Assembly: GCA_022606135.1 (NCBI GenBank)
Contig: JABYQN010000015.1
Span: 434,001-498,000, forward strand
DNA from: Fomes fomentarius
Lineage: Eukaryota > Basidiomycota > Agaricomycetes > Polyporales > Polyporaceae
Direction of reading: 5' to 3'
Length of the DNA: 64,000 bases
Shown: piece by piece, positions 46,489-56,821 of the stretch
How the letters are laid out: each line of letters opens with the position of its first letter
Numbering within the stretch: the stretch's first letter is position 1
Notes under the pieces: model-generated
Databases searched by the model: none
Told to the model about the DNA's origin: nothing
Seen by the model: only the letters and a program-made list of their open reading frames with translations
Program-made: the position numbers and the translations under genes

Positions 46489-49400
46489 GTTTGCTGACAA
46501 CCACAGAGACCGCGAAGGAGAGATTAAGCCCAAGGCAGGGGAGGTAGAGTCTTGGCGCGAATTCCCTGGGTAGGTTTAAGTATGGATACAGGCTAGAAAC
46601 TCGATTAACAAAGAAACGAAACGGGGCGAGATCTCTGCGCAGCGAAGGGAACGACCACGAGTAGCCGTGAGTCCGCGACGGGTGCCCGAGGGCCCGAGAA
46701 TCTACGACTCATCCCTAAGGACAGTTGGCGCTTGCTCCAACCTGCGCTACATAGAGACGGCTGAATTGGAATATCGAATGGCCGTCCGGCGGTCGTACAA
46801 ACAATAGACGCTGGTGCTCTTTGGGCGTATCGCCTTCTTGCTGGATGTAATCGGACGCCAAACAGAGATGTTACGCCCTCCCACCGCTCACATCTCCCTA
46901 CGTTACCTCGGTCACAACCGACATCAACTTCCGTTGAAAGATACAGGAGAAGTGCGATTACAACCGATGTCAAAACGTTTGCAGACTTCTAGTTGGTTCT
47001 GAATATCTATGCATCGCTGTGAGAACACTTTCGACAATCCATCGGGCTGGAGTCGCTCAGACTTACCTTCGGGATTTCCCGGACTCCCGAAATGTGCGCA
47101 TCCGTGTTTCTAAGCGGCGAGGCTCGCAGAAGCAAATGTATCAGTCTCTTTTTAAATGCATACACCTTCGTACCCTACTGTACGGGCGAGAAGTCGACTC
47201 AGATGGCCTATCCGCCGGTAGTAGGCGATGTTGAGCGTTATGCTGTAGCATGTGGCACAACTGTCAGCCTGTTGAGTATTTGCTGTCTACCAAACTTGTC
47301 GGTCAATACTATATGCGATAGCAACAGCAATATACGGCATCTGCTACAAGTCGGAGGGCGCATACATTGTCGAAGTCCGAGACCGAACCTGTCATCGAGC
47401 TGGTGAACACATAGAAGAACATTGGGCGGCTAGAAGGGAACGTACACGATACGTTACCATAAGTCCCATCAGAAAATGGTTCTCACATAGACATGCCATA
47501 GCCGGCATATTCTCGCACGTCGTCTCAGAGATTCGCACTCGTGTGACGGCACTAGCACAGCGTGGTATCACCTACGCGGACCACGACTCTGAACAAAAAA
47601 ATCGTGCCGACACTAGGTCATTTTGAGTTCGACGTCCGCCATCATCCATACGCTACGCGGTGGAAAATTACCTAGAGACGGTTCTCGTAAATGATACAAC
47701 TGGGGTTATACAACTTACTGGACTATTGATTGACAACAATTGGACGTCGCACATCCGTTGATGTCTCGTGCGGGATGTCGAAGCTCCTTCTCACAAACTG
47801 CCACGCTCGTGACATGACAACAGCGCATACCTCGTTTCAGAGATGTCCGCGCGCAAAAAGGCGCGACTAGGCGGCAAGTTGTCGATGACGCCGGCGCCGA
47901 CGATAGGCCCGCATAGTATTGACCGGGCGGGAGCGGGATCGTGTCGTACATAGACGCCAACGCTCGCCGCCCAATTTCGGTACCGCGGTGAAGAGCATGC
48001 AGAGACTCGCTTGTAGATAACCCCACTGTGGTCCCGGGACCCGGAGAGTTGAAACATAGTATACTCGCTTGATGGTCCAGGGCTATGTACCCGTGTGTGG
48101 TCAGTACAGAGCCGACTAAGACACACGAAACAGACTGGGAGACTTACGGATACGGCGCTCCACAAGGAAGAAGACGGCGATTCGTGCCGTGAATGTGGTT
48201 GCAATGACGCCAATGGAAAAGGGGCAACTCCGCTACAATGAGATGAGGCCGAGATTAAACCCCACGCTGTGATAGTAATACACTGACAGGAAATGACCGG
48301 GGTTTTGAGGTGCTCTGCAAGTTCCGCTGACCTCGTTTCCTGTGAAGCGCACACGTGATCCCACCTCTAGGCTCTCGCAGTACGAAGTGCATCCATGTCC
48401 ACTATGCTGGTCGAAGACACGTTGAGTCGTCCCCAGTGAAGAGCGGCCGCGAAGAGGAAACCTTGAGCCCTACGGGTTGACTGCACTAGGGCAAATGTCG
48501 AGGACACGGATCGGATGAAACTTACCATCCAAAGAAAGCGCGGAGGTGTATGTGCTGATGCGGAGCCTGCTCAACCATATGTCGGCATGCGATCAAGCAT
48601 AGATTTGTGATCACAAACCAGTATGACCCATCAATCATAGTCAGCAGATCGCTTTGAAGACCGCTTTCTTCTGGGCTTCGGCTCTTCGCAATTAAATCTC
48701 TTATAAAATAGTTCTAACCAATAATCCCATTCGGCACCAAGTGCGATGGCACTCACCAGCAAGGTCCCAATCGGTGTATTTACCACACACTCATGGCTCA
48801 ACATTGGTTTAGATCGAAGGTGTCAGCAACGTTGCGCATAAGAGGATGCGTGGGGACCATCTAGGGAGCATCATTCATTACACCGACGCAACACCAGGGA
48901 TGAGATCGGCGGGACCTTATCCGGCTGCCCAAGCCACGTAGGAGCGGGTGGTCCTGACATAAGTGTCGTTGTAACATCAGTCTACCACGGCTACGTCTTC
49001 ATGCACGGGACTGCAGACCCACCCATACTGGCTCCAGCAAAAAGACACAATGCGGTTTCAATCATGGTACCGAAGAGATCCCTCGAGTTGTTCTCCAGCC
49101 TTGCCCTTCGATGCCAAAGCAGATACGCTGCGAGGGTCCGCGCGACATCATGATCTATAGAAGCCTGATGTGAGTGACCAATGTACCAGGAAGGCAATTG
49201 TAAGGCTCCCGACCGTGCATTACTCCCCATCGACCAAGGTATTTCAGGATGAGCGTTCAACTAAAGCGATCGTACGACGACATATCATGGAGTTGGGATG
49301 CGCACCTTCGTCATGCACCCCACACGTGTACGGTATGTCAGTGAGCCGCCTCTTGACAGCGCCTACGGGGTCAAATCGCAGTCCAACTGGATTATGTGGC

Positions 49401-50154
49401 CCCACTTGCTAGTATCTAAGACCGCTCCGCTTTCTACGCCAAGATCCCCAGCGGGCGGAGATGTTGACCAAGATCCGGTCACCATCCCGCTTATCTATGC
49501 ACCCACCCATGGTCAGCCATCCCTGTAATCTTGGTCGCGTGGAAGTGGCACATAGAATTACGGCACCAGGCCCCCATAGCTCAAGCTATCGTCGGCGCAC
49601 TATCTGCGCCCGCTTCGTCTTCTGTGAATTGTCAGCGAAATGATCCTTCCTAGTAGATCCGAAGAGCCAAGCCTGGGCTATCGAATGGAAGTACGCATAT
49701 GAGTCCTTGAACATCGCTTCAACAACAACAGCAAAAGACAAACCTTCCAGCAATGAATCACCTGACGCTATGGAGTCCGGGTCATTGTCGCGCAATGGTG
49801 GCGGGTCCGGCTGTATAGAACACCGCCCGAAGGGCGCTCCAATATTGTTGCCACCGGACTATTGAGTGCGGCGGGGAATCGTATGCCTCCCTGTCTTCCA
49901 ATTACGAGCGGTCGAGGCCTCGTGCCGCCGCCACCGGAGCACTACCGCCGCTATGAAGTGTATCTGACGACGCCATGAAGCGCGAGGCTTGCAATTGACG
50001 CAGCACGAGTTTAGAACTAGCACAGTGCCAATAAATTGGCTTACAAACTCACGACTTTCTCACAACAGATAAGCACAAGCTCCTGCCGGCGGTCGACCGG
50101 TGTTACACCAAGATTGAGAAAGAGAGACGTATAAAGACTCATTCCTCACCGTAT
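46489..50154. other. Gene-poor stretch with possible relics
   Basis: About 3.7 kb without a supported gene. On the minus strand some fragments loosely recall DUF6534 (D-V-A-R-T-L-A-A-Y-L-L-W-H-R-R near 49125-49165; N-T-P-I-G-T-L-L near 48763-48786, followed by a GTGAGT), but no continuous exon chain could be built. Open frames at 47791-48354 and 46605-46973 show no motifs. Confidence 0.4.
50130..50136 (+). promoter_or_regulatory. Candidate TATA box of the amine oxidase gene
   Basis: TATAAAG lies about 25 bp before ATG 50155 and 65 bp before ATG 50197. The closer ATG is likely too near to lie in the transcript, which favours 50197 as start. Confidence 0.5.
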
Positions 50155-50196
50155 ATGCCGCCACTCGCCCAGCCTGACTTCACTTCTTGGCCCACG

Positions 50197-52305
50197 ATGC
50201 ATCGCTGGACGCCACATCTCATCCCTATCCTGCTCGGAACCCATGCTTTCCTACGCGCGTTCGCGTTCCCCATCACCCCCGGAGAGCAGTTCGTACTCTC
50301 ATCCGCACGTGCTCATGACCGCAAGGACACGAAGGTCCTTATTCTGGGCGGTGGAGTCGCGGGTGTCATCGCCGCACGGACACTGCACAAGCAAGGCGTC
50401 GACGACTTCATCATCGTGGAGGCGCGGCACGAGCTTGGGGGGAGACTGATGAGCCACGAGTTTGGGGCCAACGGGAAGAAGTGGACGGTCGAGGTGGGGG
50501 CGAATTGGGTACAGGGTACGCAGACGGAGGGAGGTGCGGCAAATCCGATATGGGAGCTCGCGAAGAAGCACAACGTGTCATTTCATTCAAGCGATTACTT
50601 TGGCAGCATGTGTGAGTTGAGTGACATGCTACTTCATAAGTACCAAGGCGACTTACCGTGTCATAAGCGACATACGATGATTCGGGTCCATATGACTTCC
50701 AAGACGTCTTTGAGCAGTCGGTCGAGAACTTCAGAAAGCTGACAGCGATGGCAGGTTAGCACGAGAGCATGAACTCCTTCCCTCACTCGGCGACACACTT
50801 ACCATGTCTACAGGGGCGCGTGTCCCAAGTCGACTCGTAGACATGACCGCACGAAGCGGCTACTCCCTATCCGGCTCATACCCATCCTCGCGCTACGAGC
50901 ACACAGCAGAGTATTACCAATTCGACTGGGAGTTCGGCGCGAAGCCCGAAGAGACGTCCTGGCTCTCCTCGTCCTGGGTGCATACCCGTTCCAACCTCCC
51001 ACAACGCCTTGGCTTCTCCTGGCGAGGACTCGGCTCCGCAGCGAAGTTCATGTGACGAGCTGCGGTTGCAGTCTTCTCGGTAGAGTTGTGCGGGCTTGTT
51101 GTTTCCTGTTCGTGCTGACGTTGTCCTCGTTATCTCAACAGGCGCACAACAATACGTTCTTGGAGTTCTCGCCCGAGAATGTCCTTTCTATCGACCAGCG
51201 AGGGTTCAAGACGATCGTGCAGGGCGAGGCTGCAGCGTTCTTGAAAGAGAAGAATGTGCGGTTCAACGCGACGGTGACCGAGATCCACCGGTCGAAGAAA
51301 GGTGTGACCGTGACACTCGCAGACGGTACCACCCTTTCCGCGGATTATGCATTGTGCACTTTCAGCCTGGGTGTACTCCAGCATGATGACGTTAAGTTCG
51401 TACCCCCACTACCAGCATGGAAGCAAGAAGCGATTCACAGCATGTCGATGGTGCGTATATAGGCCGGACCTGATTCGGCTCCGAGTCGCGTAAGCCGTAG
51501 CGCAGTTGACACTAAGGAACAGGGTACGTACACGAAGATCTTTCTGCAGTTCCCAGAGAAGTTCTGGTTCGACACGGAGGTAGGCTCCTCTTCTCCCCGC
51601 GTTCTTGACGACCGGTAAGAAGATCTGGGCACTGCGATTAACGTCGGTGTTATACACAGATGGGGCTATACGCAGACCACGAGCGGGGTCGATACCCCGT
51701 CTGGCAAACCCTCGACCACCCGGCATTCTTCCCCGGCTGTGGGATACTCTTCGTTACCGTCACGGTGAGCAACCATGACGTGAGGCTCAAGAGTAAAGAT
51801 AACTCACTGGACACGCCTCGCGTACATCTGCACGGTGCACCTTCACTCAGGGCGACTTCTCAAGACGGATCGAGTCCATGTCCGATTCAGCCGTGAAAGC
51901 GGAAGTCGTCTCGGTGCTGGGTTCAATGTTCCCAAACGCGACCATCCCGGAGCAATTCGAGTTCTACTTCCAGCGCTGGCATAGCGACCCGCTCTTCCGC
52001 GGGTCGTATTCAAATTGGCCCGCGAACTTCTTGAGCGAACACCAGAATAATCTCCGCGCGAATGTGGACGAGCGGCTCTGGTTCGCAGGCGAGGCAATGA
52101 GCAAGAAATGGTTCGGTGAGCCGGCTATCAATACTCTGGATGATAGATATGATGTTCATCGGGATCGATAGGGTACCTGCATGGCGCATATACCGAGGGT
52201 GAAGATATCGGTTTGAACCTTGCGGAGTGCGTCAAGGGAGGCGGGTGTGTCGGTCTTGAGCACCTTGAGCGTGTTCGGAACGCTCTTCCCTACGACGTCG
52301 AGTGA
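50197..52305 (+). CDS. Secreted flavin amine oxidase (polyamine oxidase-like)
   Basis: A FAD enzyme oxidising amines, probably polyamines, to aldehydes and H2O2. The start at 50197 puts a signal peptide first (H-L-I-P-I-L-L-G-T-H-A-F-L-R-A-F-A-F); an in-frame ATG at 50155 would hide it. V-L-I-L-G-G-G-V-A-G-V-I-A-A-R is the dinucleotide fold, followed by E-A-R-H-E-L-G-G-R-L and V-E-V-G-A-N-W-V-Q-G, all classic for the family. Later exons encode R-G-F-K-T-I-V-Q-G, L-C-T-F-S-L-G-V-L-Q, F-W-F-D-T-E and L-W-F-A-G-E-A-M-S. The last intron starts GTGAGC at about 52116, and the final exon adds Y-L-H-G-A-Y-T-E-G-E-D-I-G and ends at 52305. About eight introns interrupt it. It tails into the 3' end of the phosphatase gene on the other strand. 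Confidence 0.87.
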
Positions 52306-52557
52306 GCAGTTGCCCACGATACCTAGCATACCTAGTATAGCATGCTTTTCCTGAGAAGCAGTCACCGTCTCAATAGCGACGATATATTAACACATGTACT
52401 CACCTCTATAATAGCCGTGGTTGTTGTACTAAAGACGTATTTTGTTGAGATGCATATCCATGTCTAATTGTTGGCTCACGACGATCACGCGCATGGGAGA
52501 CAATCTAAGCGTTTCCGAAAGCAACGGGACCTACATTTACAAAGAGAATAAGTTAGT

Positions 52558-54045
52558 CTACACAAAGTATGGCATGTTTCCCTAGTGTCCGCGTCAGCTA
52601 GCCCGGTCATATGGCAATGACTGTGCAAACACTCACCATCTTCCTCGTCTTCTGCATACCCTTATCCCGCTCATTCTCCGGCGCAGCATCGTACACGGTG
52701 AATGATCGCTCGCCATCGTCCTTGATTGTCAGGATGGAGGCCATGTTGCCGCACCGGTAGCAATAATTTGGCGCTGACCAGACCGTGACGAGCTGCTCAT
52801 CGAACATGTACTTGTACCCTTCTTGTACGAGTTGATGTGCACGAGCTATGAGCCGGAGCGAGTTCACATGGTTAAACTGCGTGAAAGGTCAGCCTGGGTG
52901 GTACTGAATGCCTGGTTCAGCTCGACCTCAACGGCGCATGTCCTGACCGCGTGCAAATTGCATCCTCATGCTAGCAATGCATCGGCCGTCCATGTTAAAA
53001 TCTCGTCATTCGTGCATCTTGTTCCAATTGAGGTGCCCGCTGGACAGCTTTCGGCCGGAACTCGCGAAGCACTAACTCTCCATAAACAGCACAACTCACC
53101 TCTCGTGTCACACTACCGCCAAACAGCCATCCTGCACCACGCGGGCTGACGGCCCAATTGTCGATGTCGTCTGGGTCGGACCACATGAGATCTACATGCC
53201 CCACGTGAGCAAAGGGATCATGACAGGATAGCAGGACAGCAATTTGACATACCACAGAATGCCCCTTCATGTGGGATCTCCTGCGCTCTTGAAAGCACGC
53301 GTATTTGGTCGAGTGTGTTGATGTCGGGAGAGAGGCCGCCGTGAACGCATAATGTCTCGCCGTCGATGATCTTGACAAGGATGAACGGCCGAAGGATACG
53401 ACGTGCGGGGATGGACGTACCGCGGCGAGGTTGAGGTAGTCGAATACACCACAGCAAGCCTTCCAGACTTGGGCAGATCCGTACTTCTGCTGGCACTCGT
53501 CTGGCGGATGAATTGACTTCAGGTAAAGCATTGCGGCCCAAAGATTGAGACAAACCGTAAAAACCGTATACCTGGGTAATCTGTCGACTCTCATGGTTTC
53601 CTCGGAGAAGTGTAACCTTGTCGGGGTATCTGGCGCGTACACTCGAATCAGCAACCCTCGTCGACGAGCGAGAGATCTCACCTCGCCTTCAGCACGAGCA
53701 ACAGCGAGACCGTCTCAAGACTATAGTGTCCACGGTCGACGAAGTCGCCCTACAGCCTGTCTGAGCAGTCCTCTCGGCCAACTCGGAAGGGTACATACGT
53801 GCCATGAAGATGTAGCTCGTCTCCGGCACCATCCCGCCCTTCCTCAACAACTCGAGCAAGTCCCAAAATTGCCCGTGGATGTCGCCACAGATGGTGACCG
53901 GGCTCGAGACGGGCTGAATGTTCGACTCTTCGAGCAGGATCGAGCGGACTCTGTCACAGAGAATCTTCATGTCGGGCTCGGGGAGGTGTTGGCATTCCAT
54001 GAGCATCGAGAGCCATTTGTCGGGGTCGAACGCGATCATAGTCAA
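52558..54045 (-). CDS. Serine/threonine protein phosphatase, PP6/Sit4-type catalytic subunit
   Basis: A PP2A-like phosphatase. Relatives of the Sit4/Ppe1/PP6 type act in cell-cycle entry, nutrient signalling and the secretory pathway. From the start at 54045 (or 54039) it encodes [24 protein letters not shown] in its first exon, with the metal motif GDIHG; GDFVDRG and RGNHE follow in the next exons. [25 protein letters not shown] text, [10 protein letters not shown] and [12 protein letters not shown] are present. The internal D-E-C-Q-x-K-Y-G and Q-E-I-P-H-x-G-x-F-C fit PP6/Sit4 better than PP2A proper. A last mini-exon reads G-N-M-P-Y-F-V, close to the Y-F-L end that is carboxyl-methylated in this family. 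All catalytic residues seem intact. Confidence 0.9.
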
Positions 54046-54312
54046 GATATGTTCGGGAGGAGAATACTTAATATTTACGAAGAAATGGAGTTCAAAAGGA
54101 CGATGGCGTGTATGGTGGTGGATGGGAGGAAGGAGAATCGGCGTGCGCCAACGCCATCAATGACAGCGCCCGAGCCTTCTTCTGCGACGACCATGTCCCT
54201 CAACTCGTCCAACTCCTTACTTCCTCTGCAACATTCTCGACGTCCTGCCCGTCGGCCTACTGCTGTTACTGCCCCCGCCTTCTGATTGTCAACCTATTCA
54301 ACATCGTCCTAG
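54046..54312. promoter_or_regulatory. Divergent promoter between phosphatase and hydrolase genes
   Basis: This 267-bp space separates two outward-facing starts. It includes a segment (about 54147-54211) of which a near copy lies at the right edge of the window (about 63926-64000). Confidence 0.55.
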
Positions 54313-55279
54313 ATGTCTGGAGAGAAGGAAATCACCCTTCACGAGTCGAGGAACGCGACGCCGAGGGTGAAGACACCTCCCAAGTCCTCCGCGATCCCTG
54401 TTCCATTCGTCTACAACCCGAGCGGCGACGGCACAGATGAAAACTTGCTGATATTGCTACACGGTCTCGGTGAGCCCCAAGCTCGACGTATGTCCGCATA
54501 TAACGACCTCAACTCACCATACATACGGCGTGTAGGGGACACGCAGGTTCCGTTCGGCAAGCTGGGACGACAGTTGCATCTGCCTCAGACAGCAACGCTC
54601 GCACTTCGTGCTCCAGAACAGTAAGCCTACCCATAAAGCATGATCAAATCGCAATCTCAACGCGCGGATATTCAGAATTCCTTTCCTCTACGAGGAAGCG
54701 TATCAGTGGTACGCCTCCTTCGACCCACTCGGCGACCTTATTGAACACCCAAATCCCACCCCTGCGCTCGAGCTCATGGACAAAGTTGTCAGCCATCTCA
54801 CCAACGACTGCGGGTGGCCTGCGCATCGCATCCACTTCTTCGGCTTCGCGCAGGGTGGGAGCGTCGCGGCTGAGTTTGCGCTCAAGTACTGGCTCTCGCA
54901 GCAACAGAAGTATCTGACCTCATCATCATCGGACGCCTCTCAGGAATCGAGCAAGGGCACGGCACGCGGTGGCTGCTCCTTCGGATCTATCGTCAGCGTA
55001 TGCGGCCCCCTTCTATCCTACCCAACACCACCGCAGCTTTCTCCGACCCCGGTCCTGATCTTCCACCGCCCCTCGCCCGCGGAGAGCGCGTTGCCATCTG
55101 GTGCCGTTGCTACGTTCAAAAAAGCATTCACGAAGGTCGAGGAGGTCAAGATGAGGGGCGAGGGCATGCCACGTTCGAAACAGGAGTTCGAGCCTATCAT
55201 GCGTTTCTGGAGCGAGCATCTCGGAAGGAGACAGATGGACGGGCTGTATGAGGTGATGAGCGGGATGGCGCCTGCTTGA
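54313..55279 (+). CDS. Alpha/beta hydrolase, phospholipase/carboxylesterase (acyl-protein thioesterase-like) family
   Basis: This belongs to the family of small cytosolic esterases that remove acyl chains from proteins or lysolipids. Exon 1 (from 54313) ends in L-L-I-L-L-H-G-L-G, the oxyanion strand. Exon 2 encodes D-T-Q-V-P-F-G-K-L-G-R-Q-L. Exon 3 runs from about 54677 and has Y-E-E-A-Y-Q-W-Y, the elbow F-F-G-F-A-Q-G-G-S-V-A-A-E, and V-S-V-C-G-P-L-L-S. The usual nucleophile elbow is G-x-S-x-G; here the central residue is Ala. A Ser follows two residues after the second Gly and might not be positioned for catalysis. The canonical C-terminal Asp/His pair is not obvious. It could be a non-catalytic or altered member. 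A degraded partial copy follows directly downstream. Confidence 0.78.
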
Positions 55280-55532
55280 CAACGAGATGCAGACACACAC
55301 GATCGTGAGTTTGCATGTACACAGTCGTCGCTTGAATTCGCATGTGACACCATCTTGCTGAAATACACGAGGTTGCGCTTGTGTCCATACTACTCAGGCT
55401 GGTCAACTCAGAATATATTCTCTCCCTAGGCTCACGACTTTGCGACGCGGAGTCTGGGATGAAGCGCGAAGACTACAACATGTCTGCATCGTTGGTTAGT
55501 CAGAGGCCCCGATCTCCGACGGGTTTACTCCC

Positions 55533-55850
55533 TAGGCGGGAGCGTGGCGACCGAGTTCGCCTGAAGTGCTAGCGCACCGAGCTCGAGCGGCAGAAGAAGT
55601 CTCTCCCCTCATCGTCAGGCGCCTCGCAATACTCATGCCCCACAAGCATGGGCGGTGCATGGTCTTTTGGATGTGTTGACAGTGTATGCGGACAGGCTAT
55701 TCTATCCTATCCGTCGGAATCCCAGCCTTGTCCGACTCCTGCCCTGATCTCCCCACGGAATTAACGCGCTGCCGTCTAGCCCTGGTTACGTTGTATGAGC
55801 GGTTTCGCGAATGTTGAGGAAGTGAAGAAGTGAAGATGAAGGGCGCATAC
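55533..55850 (+). pseudogene. Truncated tandem copy of the hydrolase 3' half
   Basis: The DNA matches the end of the preceding gene (about 54853-55160) in order: G-G-S-V-A-T-E-F-A, then a C-A-T-C-A-T-C-like Ser stretch with G-A-S, the G-G-x-x-x-F-G-x-V-D-S-V-C-G region, T-P-A-L-I-S, and the V-E-E-V-K region, but with stops and frame changes (a TGA directly after E-F-A). The 5' half is missing. It is a dead tandem duplicate of the hydrolase gene. Confidence 0.72.
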
Positions 55851-55902
55851 TGGGACGGAGTCGACTGGACGAATTATGCTGGGGTTTTTTAGTGGGTAGA
55901 CC

Positions 55903-55923
55903 GGAGCCGGAGCCGGAGCCGGG
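55903..55923 (+). repeat. CCGGAG hexamer tandem repeat
   Basis: About four units of a GC-rich 6-bp repeat. Confidence 0.7.
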
Positions 55924-56352
55924 GAGGCCGGGAGCCCCGCCGTAACGCATTTCCCCAGCACTCTGCGCCCACGACCTTCGACTACGAATGATTAGCTGTT
56001 GATGGTGCCATCCGTTTAGTATACTGACCCACTGCACGCCCTTAGTGCCGATGGCAAGACTCCAGCGTCGACATGCAGGTGTGTCTCTACCCTTCCCTTC
56101 TGTGTACTACAACTCCATGTTAGTCTATCTCGCAGGCTTCCAATTCGTCTCATATATTGCACGGTATGTTGCTACGTTGACCCAACCGTGCACCTCAACA
56201 CTGCTGCTTCAGATCCGTGGTTGTTGGTCGTGAGTTCTCTCCTGTATCGTCTATTATCATTGTGCTACCAGTTTTGTATTAGTGGTGTTAGCAATACATG
56301 GGTCTGAGTTTCCTGTATTCCGAGTGCGATTCTAGCATTCGAAGATCAGAGT

Positions 56353-56460
56353 AAACCTGTGTATGAACCTAGGCCGACCTGCACAGGTCAGGGACATATC
56401 CCTTACAAGACGGATGAACCTACGACCTGTACGAACCTGCACAGGTCCCACAGGTAGGGG
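56353..56460. promoter_or_regulatory. Cluster of ACCTG/CAGGT inverted repeats
   Basis: At least six ACCTG or CAGGT pentamers lie within about 110 bp. Twice they form ACCTG-CA-CAGGT (GACCTG...CAGGTC at about 56380; AACCTG...CAGGTC at about 56430). The core resembles E-box-like or zinc-finger half-sites. The cluster lies about 360-470 bp upstream of the AT-hook gene. A regulatory role is inferred. Confidence 0.4.
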
Positions 56461-56821
56461 TGCGACTTTGCAGATATGGGAAGCTTGACCCCAAGGATGT
56501 TATCAGCATTCCGCGTTCAATGTGGAACAGCCTCCTGTACGTCAGTGAAGCTGTGTCTGGGGGGTATTTGGGCGGTGAGGGACATTCACTCTTCTGCTCG
56601 AACGACACTCTAAATTTCTAGGAATGAACCAGATTCAGATATCCCTGTGCTTGTGAATAATAGTTCCGAAATTCTAGGTTCGTGCCTAACTCAGTCGTAC
56701 CTGCTTATGCGTACTCATCAACGCTTCTGGCAACAGCCTCAAGAAGTTGCTCACATATTTATATCACACCGTACGGCCCCTCACTTTGCCCAGTATCCTA
56801 GACCTGTAACTTCAGTTCGCC

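Larger units (their letters stand above)
55860..56821. other. Intergenic with short repeats
   Basis: This stretch holds a short CCGGAG tandem repeat (about 55903-55923) and a cluster of ACCTG/CAGGT inverted repeats (56353-56460). Otherwise I see no gene. The right part is the promoter of the AT-hook gene. Confidence 0.5.

Noticed and set aside
46605..46973. 122-codon frame on the minus strand
   Set aside because: No recognisable motif and no neighbouring exons.
47791..48354. 187-codon open frame on the minus strand
   Set aside because: Composition is unlike a coding region, no motif is visible, and it overlaps fragments that look like relics in other frames.
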